In this document: positions 24,101 to 31,549 of the stretch, piece after piece
Layout: each line of letters opens with the position of its first letter
Numbering within the stretch: the stretch's first letter is position 1
Assembly: GCF_014648475.1 (NCBI RefSeq)
Contig: NZ_BMRE01000012.1
Location: 1 to 64,000 of the forward strand
Source: Lentzea flava
Lineage (GTDB): Bacteria; Actinomycetota; Actinomycetes; Mycobacteriales; Pseudonocardiaceae
Reading direction: 5' to 3'
DNA length: 64,000 bases
Notes under the pieces: generated by a model
Told to the model about the DNA's origin: nothing
Databases searched by the model: none
What the model saw: only the letters and a program-made list of their open reading frames with translations
Made by a program: the position numbers and the translations under genes

Positions 24101-24725
24101 CTTCACGGTCCTGTTGCTGGGCTACCCGAGCGACGAGATGACCGCCTTCGCCAAGATTCTGCGGGCGGGCTTCGGCAAAGAGCCTTTCGAGGTGGTCGAC
24201 GCGGATCCGGTCAAGTACTTGATCACTTCGGTCATTCCGGTGGACTGCGTCGTGGCGATCGATGACGGAGCGCCGACGATGATAGTGAAGGAACACGCCG
24301 CTGTTGCGAGGTCGATAGGTGTACGGCACGCCGTGGCCGCAGGTCTCCACGACGTGCCGTCGCTGGGTCTCCTGGCTGATGACTTCCCCAATGCGCCGAC
24401 CGTTCGCGCGGATTCCGGCGAAAAGGTCCTCGAGCTGGCCGACCTCATCCAGCAACAGGTACGCGAGCCGAGGATCGAGGATGATCCAACTGTGTGCACG
24501 CAGTTTCGCGCGGTGCTCATGGCGCGCGAAGGCCAGACTCCTCAGTCGGTGAACATCAGCTTCGGGTCCCGGCAGGGGAGTGCGTCGGTGCTGGGCATGT
24601 TCACAGGGACTGGAAGCGGCACGATCGTCGTGCTGTTCGAAGTGAGCAAGCCCGTGTCGATCACGGTTGGCTCCAGATTCGGCAGCACGCTCGGACGCGG
24701 GGTGGTGACCCGGATCGTCAAGTGA
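21192..24725 (+). CDS. KAP-TIR-NB-ARC protein with C-terminal EF-Tu-like module (NLR-like, putative immune receptor)
   Basis: A 1177-residue multidomain protein. Residues 20-370: KAP P-loop NTPase with Walker A GEWGSGKTTFL, two hydrophobic segments (137-155, 174-186), Walker B PLVVIIDDLDRCLPE and NPRRIKRSVQAF. Residues 472-590: TIR-like fold (RRTALVICMRRDWEWGEQI, SAERVLTAAAM with a candidate catalytic Glu533, PLVVVKVDGGEPPAEL). Residues 600-880: NB-ARC NTPase (GMPGSGKTTLALQYA, LLIYDGFD, GRIIVTSCDRD, LGDLPLALA). Residues 900-955: TPR-like helices. Residues 985-1177: EF-Tu-like, with G motifs decayed and domain 2 absent, then domain 3. I infer a membrane-associated immune or abortive-infection receptor. 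GTG 21192 is used for numbering; ATG 21207 is an equally good start. It lies 20 bp after the GH13 gene. Confidence 0.85.
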   Translation: MRLTSMPVPDTPTSDDELGFDRFAIPLARTIAATDRSTTPWTIGVYGEWGSGKTTFLKLVEKALEPSGVRPIWFNAWKYARDDNLWAALIEKIVRDARRSVPWYRVPDVRLRIWLRSIDFGAGFWELFRKLLAVGFKIATLTVLILMAISLVPVAGNPVTGWLAGGSLLAEPWSRVLVGVIAALGTKPEALLKLFDVKLGADLGAFRRRQLHRSQTALLDDFTAEFQGVLAVVYRKKPLVVIIDDLDRCLPEQTLQIIETVKLFLDEPGCVFLLAVDRDVIEHAIRVKYKDLPSVGELGETFFEKIVQLPYSLPPPAEGRVESYIRSISSDPDVLACLPILRGTPPYNPRRIKRSVQAFTLLKELFSADQEPVPPVLAKLVVIQAQFRQVYRAAVNDHSLLARLERAYRHPDGNVDGALSAQVERFSDRYPGLAALFNVRLSDRDTFTGVAIETYLSIVDTVTAIDEPVPPVRRTALVICMRRDWEWGEQIANVVRSTGRHVVVTTPGYSRDATYDLSIIVWSNASAEALSAERVLTAAAMSGEPLVVVKVDGGEPPAELARRGYGYLDVAGMTPDEMRAAVLSRIPYVPLGWGESGPQTITNLPTVPGGLVPRDELLSGVTAPTTALVGMPGSGKTTLALQYARSRLADFRVVWLIRAATRHEDIAALAKRLSVTPDRVIGQLALTGRFLLIYDGFDANADAIKAIRHSADTGRIIVTSCDRDWDAHAAMVEVGPFSRAESVAFLGVPEADSLAEALGDLPLALACAKEDLFGSGRSVGDYLRSLAEHGTAVVRYDNLSLSAALSDAFERLAERGARSLAVLQAMSMLGSPPIPRELVMSMVRGNEMEFERAVADLVRMSLVELVSGDFDVNPVVRRFALESPEALTYLKPVNQLPVSVDQQQLERLQPHWDALVTHAPPATAAELLLRIGHSWRAAGSWVKARVCAEKALELDRGNPEVGELHALATGFTVLLLGYPSDEMTAFAKILRAGFGKEPFEVVDADPVKYLITSVIPVDCVVAIDDGAPTMIVKEHAAVARSIGVRHAVAAGLHDVPSLGLLADDFPNAPTVRADSGEKVLELADLIQQQVREPRIEDDPTVCTQFRAVLMAREGQTPQSVNISFGSRQGSASVLGMFTGTGSGTIVVLFEVSKPVSITVGSRFGSTLGRGVVTRIVK

Positions 24726-24795
24726 TGCTTGCGGGATCTTAGCGGTTCACGTGAAGATATTGTCGAGACAGCGTCGTCGACCGAAGGATTTTCAG

Positions 24796-25806
24796 GTGAG
24801 CGCGTACGGACTGCACCGCGTCCTCGAGCCCGCGGGTGTGCTGCCCCAGCAGGCGTGGCGGCTGGACGCGGACCCCGTGCCGGCGGCCGACGAGGTGATC
24901 GTCGCCGTCGAGCGGCTCAACCTGGACGCGGCGTCGTTCCGGCAGCTCAGGGAGCAGCACGGCAGCGGTGCGGCCGTCCGGCAGGCGGTGCTCGACATCG
25001 TGGCTGAGCGCGGCAAGATGCAGAACCCCGTCACCGGCTCGGGCGGCATGCTGCTCGGCACGGTGCTCGAGGTCGGGCCCGAGTCGCCGCTGGGTCTCAA
25101 GGCCGGCGACCGGATCGCGACGCTGGTCAGCCTCACCCTCACGCCGTTGAAGATCAACGACGGCCTGCAGGACTGGGACGGCGAGGACGAGCAGGTGCCG
25201 TGCCGGGGGACCGCGGTGCTGTTCGGGCGGTCGATCGCGGCCGTGTTGCCCGATGACATGTCCGACGAGCTGGCGCTGTCCGTCATGGACGTGTGCGGTG
25301 CTCCGGCGCTCACCGACCGCGTCGTGCGCAGGCACCCCGGCGCCGAAGTGCTGGTTCTCGGCGGTGGCGGCAAGTCCGGTTCGCTCTCTCTCGCGGCCGC
25401 GCGTCAGGCCGGTGCGTCACGTCTGGTCGCTCTCGTGCCGACCGAGAAGGAAGCTGACCAGGTGCGCAAGTCGGGGCTCGCGGACGAGGTCGTGATCGCC
25501 GACGCGCGCAACCCGGTGGCCGTTGCCGAGGCGGTCGGCAAGCAGGTCGATGTCACGGTCGTGTGTGTGGACGTGCCGGGGTGCGAGCACGGCGCCATCC
25601 TCGCGACCGCGGATGGTGGCACCGTGATCTTCTTCTCGATGGCGACCTCGTTCAGTGCCGCGGCACTCGGCGCCGAGGGTCTGGCGGCGGACGTGGAGAT
25701 GCTGGTCGGCAACGGCTATGTGCCCGGTCACGCCGCGTTCGCGTTGGACCTGGTCCGGACCCAGCCGGGTGTGCGGGCGCTGTTCGAGCAACGGCAGACT
25801 GCGTGA
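24796..25806 (+). CDS. kdd: L-erythro-3,5-diaminohexanoate dehydrogenase
   Basis: A 336-residue dehydrogenase oxidising and deaminating 3,5-diaminohexanoate to 5-amino-3-oxohexanoate with NAD(P)+, third step of the lysine fermentation-type pathway. Family signs: YGLHRVLEPAGVLPQQAWRLD at the start, NPVTGSGGMLLGTV, and a Rossmann loop VLVLGGGGKSGSLSLAAARQAGA. GTG 24796 is chosen over ATG 24751 because homology begins there and AAGGA lies 7 bp upstream. First gene of a five-gene operon with kamD, kamE and kal. The 3-keto-5-aminohexanoate cleavage enzyme (kce) that should follow it is not in the window. Confidence 0.9.
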   Translation: MSAYGLHRVLEPAGVLPQQAWRLDADPVPAADEVIVAVERLNLDAASFRQLREQHGSGAAVRQAVLDIVAERGKMQNPVTGSGGMLLGTVLEVGPESPLGLKAGDRIATLVSLTLTPLKINDGLQDWDGEDEQVPCRGTAVLFGRSIAAVLPDDMSDELALSVMDVCGAPALTDRVVRRHPGAEVLVLGGGGKSGSLSLAAARQAGASRLVALVPTEKEADQVRKSGLADEVVIADARNPVAVAEAVGKQVDVTVVCVDVPGCEHGAILATADGGTVIFFSMATSFSAAALGAEGLAADVEMLVGNGYVPGHAAFALDLVRTQPGVRALFEQRQTA

Positions 25807-25807
25807 C

Positions 25808-27346
25808 GTGAGTACGCAACTTTTGGTCGGCGGCCGCATCTACGCACCGGATGCGACGGCCATGGCCGTCACGGACGGCGTCGTCGTGTGGATCGGACAG
25901 GACTCGGTCGGCCGTGCGCTGCACCCCGATGCCGAGGTCATCGAGCTGAACGGTGCCTTCGTCGCGCCCGCGTTCGTCGACGCCCACGTCCACGCCACGA
26001 GCGCCGGCCTGCTGCTGACCGGCCTCGACCTGACCCGCACGTCCTCTGTGGAGGAACTGCTGCAGCAGGTCCGTGACGCCGAGGGTCCGCTGGTCTGGGG
26101 CCACGGCTGGGACGAGACGCGCTGGCAGGAGAACCGCCCGCCCACGCGCAAGGAGATCGACGACGCCGCCGCGGGCAAGACGGTCTACCTGTCGCGCATC
26201 GACGTGCACTCGGCACTCGTCTCGTCGGACCTGATCACCGACGAGGCCCGCACGGCCGACGGCTTCTCGGAGGACGGTCCTCTCTCGCGTGCCGCCCACC
26301 ACCACGTGCGTGGCACGGCCAAAGCCGCCATCACGTCCGAACAACGTCAGGCCGCGCAACGAGCGTTCCTGCGCCACGCTGCCTCGATGGGCATCGCGTC
26401 GGTGCACGAGTGCGCGGGCCCGGACATCTCCGGCGAGGACGACCTGCGTGAACTCCTCGCGCACACCGAGGGCCCCGAGGTCGTGGCCTACTGGGGCGCG
26501 CACGAGCTGCCGTCGGTGCAGGTCCGTGGTCTGGCGGGCGATCACTTCGTCGACGGCGCGCTCGGTTCGCGCACCGCCGCGCTGACCGAGCCCTACGCCG
26601 ACGCCGACACGTCCGGCGCGCTCTACCTGAGCGGTCAGCAGATCGCCGACCACCTGATCAAGTGCACCGAACTGGGCGTGCAGGCGGGCTTCCACGTCAT
26701 CGGCGACGCCGCGATGGCCGCCGTGGTCGAGGGCTTCACCATCGCCGAGAAGGCCCTCGGCACGCCCGCCCTCGCGAGTGCCCGCCACCGTCTCGAACAC
26801 GTCGAGATGGTCACCGCCGAACAGGCCGAGAAGCTGGCCGGGTGGGGTGTCATCGCCTCGGTCCAGCCCCTTTTCGACGCGGAGTGGGGCGGTCCGGCCG
26901 GGATGTACGCCCAGCGCCTCGGGGCGGAGCGCGGAGTGGGGCTCAACCCCTTTTCCCGCTTGGCCGCCGCGGGTGTCGTGCTGGCGTTCGGCTCGGACGC
27001 CCCGGTGACCGCCATCGACCCGTGGGCTGCCGTGCGCGCCGCGGTGCACCACCGCACCGAGGGCTTCGGCGTCTCGCCTCGCGCGGCCTTCACCGCTCAC
27101 ACGCGTGGTGGCTGGCGTGCTGCGGGCGTGGACGACGGGCTGACCGGCACGTTGCAGCCCGGCGCGCCCGCGACGTACGCGGTGTGGGAGACCGGCGACC
27201 TCGTCGTCGCGGGCTCCGACTCACGCGTGCAGCGCTGGTCCCTCGACCCGCGTTCCGGTGTGCCCGGACTGCCTGACCTCACCGGTCCCGCGCCCGTCTG
27301 CGTGCGGACCGTGCTGAACGGCCGGACTATCTACGAGAGGAAGTGA
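25808..27346 (+). CDS. Amidohydrolase-superfamily metal-dependent hydrolase (YtcJ-like)
   Basis: A 512-residue amidohydrolase with the metal-binding HxH in PAFVDAHVHATSAG, HVIGDAAMAAVVEGF, RLEHVEMV and the late FGSDAPVTAIDPWAAVRAA. This is the YtcJ-like subgroup of long, metal-dependent deacylases/deaminases with no single known substrate. GTG 25808 begins 1 bp after the kdd stop. Its place inside the lysine operon suggests it cleaves an N-acyl or lactam derivative of lysine or beta-lysine; that is inference. Confidence 0.85.
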   Translation: MSTQLLVGGRIYAPDATAMAVTDGVVVWIGQDSVGRALHPDAEVIELNGAFVAPAFVDAHVHATSAGLLLTGLDLTRTSSVEELLQQVRDAEGPLVWGHGWDETRWQENRPPTRKEIDDAAAGKTVYLSRIDVHSALVSSDLITDEARTADGFSEDGPLSRAAHHHVRGTAKAAITSEQRQAAQRAFLRHAASMGIASVHECAGPDISGEDDLRELLAHTEGPEVVAYWGAHELPSVQVRGLAGDHFVDGALGSRTAALTEPYADADTSGALYLSGQQIADHLIKCTELGVQAGFHVIGDAAMAAVVEGFTIAEKALGTPALASARHRLEHVEMVTAEQAEKLAGWGVIASVQPLFDAEWGGPAGMYAQRLGAERGVGLNPFSRLAAAGVVLAFGSDAPVTAIDPWAAVRAAVHHRTEGFGVSPRAAFTAHTRGGWRAAGVDDGLTGTLQPGAPATYAVWETGDLVVAGSDSRVQRWSLDPRSGVPGLPDLTGPAPVCVRTVLNGRTIYERK

Positions 27347-27350
27347 CTTC

Positions 27351-28919
27351 ATGGCGTTGCTCGACCTCGACCCCAAGGTCGTCGCCACCGCGCGCGCACT
27401 CGCGGCGCGGGCGGCCGAACCGGTGGTGTCCATCGCGAAGGCGCACACCACCGTTGCCGTCGAGCGCGCCACCCTTCGCCTGGCCGGCATCACCGGCGCG
27501 GACTCCACCCACCGCGCCGGTGACGTGCCGTGGGTCAACCGCGTGATCGACACGGTCCGCGAGCAGTGCGGTCTGGAACACGGCGTGGTGCTCCCGGCGT
27601 TCCACGCGCTCAAGGAGCACAACCTCGGCACCCTCACCGAGCTCGCGGAAGCCACGGCGGCGGGCCAGATCCAGTTCAAGCTCCCGACCGGCAAGGAGCT
27701 GACCGCGGCGAAGAAGGCCGCCACGTCCGCCGTCGCCAAGGGCATCAAGACGGTTGACCGCAACCGGGCGCAGCGCGACAAGCTCGTGGCCAAGTGGGGC
27801 GACCCCGCCCAGCGCCCGTGGATCTACCTGATCGTCGCGACCGGCGACATCGACGAAGACGTCGTGCAGGCCCAGAACGCGGCCCGCGCGGGCGCCGACA
27901 TCATCGCCGTGATCCGCTCGACCGGTCAGTCGCTGCTCGACTACGTGCCGGAAGGCGCCACGCACCACGGGTTCGCGGGCACCTACGCCACGCAGGAGAA
28001 CTTCCGGATCATGCGCGCGGCGCTCGACGACGTGTCGAAGGAGGTCGGCCGGTACGTGCGGCTGACCAACTACGCGTCCGGCCTGTGCATGCCGGAGATC
28101 GCTGTCCTGGCCGGGCTCCAGCGGCTCGACATGATGTTGAACGACTCGATGTACGGCATCCTGTTCCGCGACATCAACCCGATCCGCACGTTCGTCGACC
28201 AGCGCTTCTCCCGCCAGGTCCACGCCCGCGCGGGCATCATCATCAACACCGGCGAGGACAACTACCTCACCACCGCGGACGCCGTCGACGCCGCGCACAC
28301 CGTCACGGTCTCCCAGCTGCTCAACGAGCACTTCGCCCACGAGGCGGGACTGCCCGACCACCTGCTGGGCCTCGGTCACGCCTTCGAGATCAACCCGAAG
28401 GTGCCGGACTCGTTCCGGCTGGAGCTCGCCCACGCCCTGCTCGCGCGCGAACTGTTCCCCGACGCGCCGCTGAAGTGGATGCCGCCGACCAAGCACATGA
28501 CCGGCGACGTCTTCAACGGCTATCTGCTGGACGGGTTCTTCAACCTCGCGGGTGTCCTAACGGGACAGTCCATTCTGCTCGTCGGCATGATGACGGAAGC
28601 TGTTGTGACGCCGTTCCTGTCCGACCGCGACCTCGCGCTGCAGAACGTGCGGTACGTGCTCAACGCGGCGGGCAACCTCGCAGAGGACTTCCGCCCGGCC
28701 CCGGACGGCCTCATCGTCAAGCGCGCCCACCAGGTGCTCGGCGAGGCCGTCGACCTGCTGGAGCGCATCGTCGACGACGGCCTGCTCAACGCGATCGCCG
28801 ACGGCACGTTCGGCCTGATGAAGCGCCCTGCGGACCAGGGCAAGGGCGCGGACGGCGTCGTGGAGAAGGCGGAGGGGTACTTCAACCCCGCGAGCGAGAT
28901 GCTGGAGGCGGGCCGGTGA
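27351..28919 (+). CDS. kamD: Beta-lysine 5,6-aminomutase alpha subunit
   Basis: A 522-residue large subunit of the adenosylcobalamin- and PLP-dependent lysine 5,6-aminomutase, which moves the terminal amino group of beta-lysine (or D-lysine) to C5. Recognisable stretches: DVPWVNRVIDTVREQCGLEHG-like region near residue 60, PWIYLIVATGDIDEDVVQAQ, NYASGLCMPEIAV, LNDSMYGILFRDIN and the C-terminal KWMPPTKHMTGDVF. Length matches the family (about 515-520). ATG 27351 with GAGAGGAAG upstream; 4 bp after the amidohydrolase stop. Needs kamE, which overlaps its stop. Confidence 0.95.
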   Translation: MALLDLDPKVVATARALAARAAEPVVSIAKAHTTVAVERATLRLAGITGADSTHRAGDVPWVNRVIDTVREQCGLEHGVVLPAFHALKEHNLGTLTELAEATAAGQIQFKLPTGKELTAAKKAATSAVAKGIKTVDRNRAQRDKLVAKWGDPAQRPWIYLIVATGDIDEDVVQAQNAARAGADIIAVIRSTGQSLLDYVPEGATHHGFAGTYATQENFRIMRAALDDVSKEVGRYVRLTNYASGLCMPEIAVLAGLQRLDMMLNDSMYGILFRDINPIRTFVDQRFSRQVHARAGIIINTGEDNYLTTADAVDAAHTVTVSQLLNEHFAHEAGLPDHLLGLGHAFEINPKVPDSFRLELAHALLARELFPDAPLKWMPPTKHMTGDVFNGYLLDGFFNLAGVLTGQSILLVGMMTEAVVTPFLSDRDLALQNVRYVLNAAGNLAEDFRPAPDGLIVKRAHQVLGEAVDLLERIVDDGLLNAIADGTFGLMKRPADQGKGADGVVEKAEGYFNPASEMLEAGR

Positions 28920-29668
28920 CCGAGACCAAGAGGTACGTGCGGCCGTACGGCGACACCACCGGCGACGGCATGATCCAGACGTCGTTCACGCTGCCGATTC
29001 CCTTCGGCCCCAAGGCGGACGGCGCGGCGCAGCAGCTCGCGAACAAGATGGGCATGGACCCCGCGATGGTGGTCCACTCGCACCCGATCGGCGACGACTT
29101 CACGTTCTTCGTCGTCTACGGCTCGGTGAAGCACCTCGTGGACCTCGACGAGGTCAAGGTCGTCGAGCGCGAGTACCCGCTGCTGAGCCCGGCCGAGGTC
29201 AACACGACGCTCAAGAAGGTGTTGCGGCGCAAGCTCGTCGTGGTCGGCGGCTGCATCGGCACGGACGCGCACACCGTCGGCATCGACGCGATCCTCAACA
29301 TCAAGGGCTTCGCGGGCGAGAAGGGCCTCGAGTACTACCGCGAGCTGAAGGTCGTGAACCTCGGCGCGCAGGTGAGCGTTCCCGAACTCGTCCGCCGTGC
29401 CCGCGCCGAGAAGGCCGACGCCGTGCTGATCTCCCAGGTCGTCACGCAGCGGGACGCGCACATCCTCAACACGCAGGAGATGTCCGCGGCGTTCCGCGAG
29501 GCGATGGGGGACAAGCGCCCGCTGCTCGTCGCCGGCGGCCCGCGGTTCGATCCGCTGATGGCGGCGGAACTGGGCGTCGATCGGGTGTTCTCCCGGGGCA
29601 CCACTCCGGGTGAGGTCGCGAGCTACCTGGTGCACGCGATGCAGCAGAAGAAGGGGGTCGCCGCGTGA
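28916..29668 (+). CDS. kamE: Beta-lysine 5,6-aminomutase beta subunit (B12-binding)
   Basis: A 250-residue small subunit carrying the cobalamin site. The base-off B12 motif DxHxxG is present in [12 protein letters not shown], and the preceding KLVVVGG strand and following GGPRF and [14 protein letters not shown] complete the Rossmann-like B12 fold. The N-terminal part holds the dimerisation domain with the PLP lysine of this family. GTG 28916 overlaps the kamD stop, and its own stop overlaps the start of kal, so subunit synthesis is coupled. The host must make or import B12. Reactivation chaperones of this mutase were not seen nearby. Confidence 0.95.
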   Translation: MTETKRYVRPYGDTTGDGMIQTSFTLPIPFGPKADGAAQQLANKMGMDPAMVVHSHPIGDDFTFFVVYGSVKHLVDLDEVKVVEREYPLLSPAEVNTTLKKVLRRKLVVVGGCIGTDAHTVGIDAILNIKGFAGEKGLEYYRELKVVNLGAQVSVPELVRRARAEKADAVLISQVVTQRDAHILNTQEMSAAFREAMGDKRPLLVAGGPRFDPLMAAELGVDRVFSRGTTPGEVASYLVHAMQQKKGVAA

Positions 29669-30063
29669 GCGGGGCTTTGGTCGAAGGCTTTTCGGTGACG
29701 CACCGGCGGTACGTGCCGCACTCGCACGCCCACTACGGCGGCAATCTCGTCGACGGCGCGTACGGGCTCGGCATGTTCGGTGACGTCGCCACCGAGCTGC
29801 TCATCCACACGGACTCCGACGAGGGGCTGTTCGCGGGGTACAGCTCCGTCGAGTTCGCGGCGCCGATCCAGGCCGGTGACGTCATCGAGGCCACGGCGAC
29901 GTTGGTGCGCATCGGAAAGCGGTCGCGTGAGATCGAGTTCGAGGCCCGCGTGGTGTGCCGTTCGGCGCCCGATCGCGGGCCTTCGGCGGCGGACGTGCTC
30001 GCTGAGCCGATCGTCGTAACGCGCGCTCGGGGCACGGTCGTCGCTCCGAAATCCGCGGAATAG
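29665..30063 (+). CDS. kal: 3-aminobutyryl-CoA ammonia-lyase-like hotdog protein
   Basis: A 132-residue hotdog-fold protein beginning GTG 29665, overlapping the kamE stop. [31 protein letters not shown] fits Kal, which removes ammonia from L-3-aminobutyryl-CoA to give crotonyl-CoA in lysine fermentation, with the conserved acidic residue and the [18 protein letters not shown] strand region. Sixty bases later the next gene starts on the same strand, so this is probably the last gene of the operon. A plain thioesterase-like hotdog enzyme is the alternative, but context favours Kal. Confidence 0.85.
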   Translation: MSGALVEGFSVTHRRYVPHSHAHYGGNLVDGAYGLGMFGDVATELLIHTDSDEGLFAGYSSVEFAAPIQAGDVIEATATLVRIGKRSREIEFEARVVCRSAPDRGPSAADVLAEPIVVTRARGTVVAPKSAE

Positions 30064-30121
30064 GACCGAACCGGCAGGCGTCCTGCTTCCGAATCCCCGG
30101 CCGTGGGAAGGGAGCAGGACA

Positions 30122-31534
30122 ATGCCAACTAGCAACAAGAAGCGATTACGGCGCGGCGCGATCGCCGCAGCCGTGGTCGCGGCGGCCGCTGCGATACCGG
30201 CGGCCGAGGCCTCCAGCCACCGCGAAGCCCCGTTGATCGCGGCGGACCCGGCGGTGGACAACACCGACGTCTACGCCTTCACCAGTCCCGACAAGCCCGA
30301 CACCGTCACGCTCATCGCGAACTGGTTCGGGCTGCAAGAACCGGGCGGTGGCCCCAACTTTTACCCCTGGGCCACGGACGCCCGGTACGACATCAACATC
30401 GACGCCGACGGCGACGCGGTGCCGGACAAGACGTTCCGGTTCACGTTCACCACCGACGACCGGCGCGGCAAGAACACCTTCCTCTACAACAACGGGCCCG
30501 TCACCTCGATCAACGACGAGAACCTGTTGTTCCGGCAGAACTACGACCTCGAACTGGTCGAGCCGGGCAAGAGCACCCAGCTGGTGAAGGGCGGAAGGGC
30601 GGCACCGTCCAACACCGGACCCGCGTCGTTCCCGAACTTCGCGGCGATCCGCGACCAGGCCACCATGAAGATCATGGGAGGACAGGGCCAGGTCTACACC
30701 GGACCGGCGGAGGACTCGTTCTTCCTGGACCTCAGGGTGTTCGACCTCCTCTACGGCGGAAACCTGAAGGAGGTCAACCAGGACACCCTGATGGGCTACA
30801 ACGTCAACACCATCGCCCTTCAGGTGCCCAAGACGATGCTGGCGCTCAAGGGCGACCCGCAGCGCAACCCCGTGATCGGGGTGTGGAGCGACACCGAGCG
30901 CCGCACGCTGAAGCTCGACCCCGGCAAGGCGACCCCGCAGGGGCCGTTCGTGCAGGTGTCGCGGCTGGGCAACCCGCTGGTGAACGAGGTCGTGTCGTCG
31001 GCGGCCATCAAGGACGCGTTCAACGGGCTCGAACCCGTCGGGGACGCGAAGGTCCAGGCGTTGCTGGACCGGGTGAACGACCCGGAGCTGGCGCGGCTGA
31101 TCCAGGCGATCTACGGCATCCCGGCGCCGAAGACGCCGAGGGCCGACCTCGTGGAGATCTTCCTGACCGGGATCACCACGAAGGCGGGCGGCCCGATCAA
31201 GGCCGATCTCAACTCGCAGCTGAACAACGCCGACGTGGACCCGAAGAAGTTCGCGCCGGCGGAGATGCTGCGGCTCAACATGTCCACGCCGGTCACGCGC
31301 AACCCGCACCGGCTCGGCGTCCTCGGCGGTGACCTGCAGGGGTTCCCGAACGGCCGCAGGCTCACCGACGACGTGGTGGACATCGAGATCCAGGCGGTCG
31401 TGGGCGCGGCGCAGACCGGCAAGCTCGTGCCGGCGCTCGCCAAGGGCGACCGGGTGAACGCCAACGACGTTCGCTTCGGTGACAAGTTCCCGTACGTCGG
31501 ACTGCCGAGCAACCGGGCGGTCAACTCCCGCTGA
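30122..31534 (+). CDS. Secreted DUF4331 protein
   Basis: A 470-residue exported protein: signal peptide at residues 1-30 (KKRLRRGAIAAAVVAAAA, cleavage near AEA), then SSHREAPLIAADPAVDNTD, the hallmark opening of DUF4331, with DIDADGDAVPD-like NIDADGDAVPD giving a likely Ca2+ loop and DARYDINIDADGD. Function unknown for the family; the SHREAP motif suggests a metal site. It leads a unit with a TPR lipoprotein, a NicO-type transporter and a small lipoprotein, so a role in envelope metal handling is a reasonable inference. ATG 30122 follows GGGAAGGGAGC. Confidence 0.88.
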   Translation: MPTSNKKRLRRGAIAAAVVAAAAAIPAAEASSHREAPLIAADPAVDNTDVYAFTSPDKPDTVTLIANWFGLQEPGGGPNFYPWATDARYDINIDADGDAVPDKTFRFTFTTDDRRGKNTFLYNNGPVTSINDENLLFRQNYDLELVEPGKSTQLVKGGRAAPSNTGPASFPNFAAIRDQATMKIMGGQGQVYTGPAEDSFFLDLRVFDLLYGGNLKEVNQDTLMGYNVNTIALQVPKTMLALKGDPQRNPVIGVWSDTERRTLKLDPGKATPQGPFVQVSRLGNPLVNEVVSSAAIKDAFNGLEPVGDAKVQALLDRVNDPELARLIQAIYGIPAPKTPRADLVEIFLTGITTKAGGPIKADLNSQLNNADVDPKKFAPAEMLRLNMSTPVTRNPHRLGVLGGDLQGFPNGRRLTDDVVDIEIQAVVGAAQTGKLVPALAKGDRVNANDVRFGDKFPYVGLPSNRAVNSR

Positions 31535-31549
31535 GTGAGGGTGCCTGAC

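Noticed and set aside
21192..24725. Reading the C-terminal EF-Tu-like part as a working translational GTPase
   Set aside because: No P-loop (GHVDHGKT) precedes it, the DCPGH and NKCD motifs are replaced (DADPV, LHDV) and domain 2 is absent.
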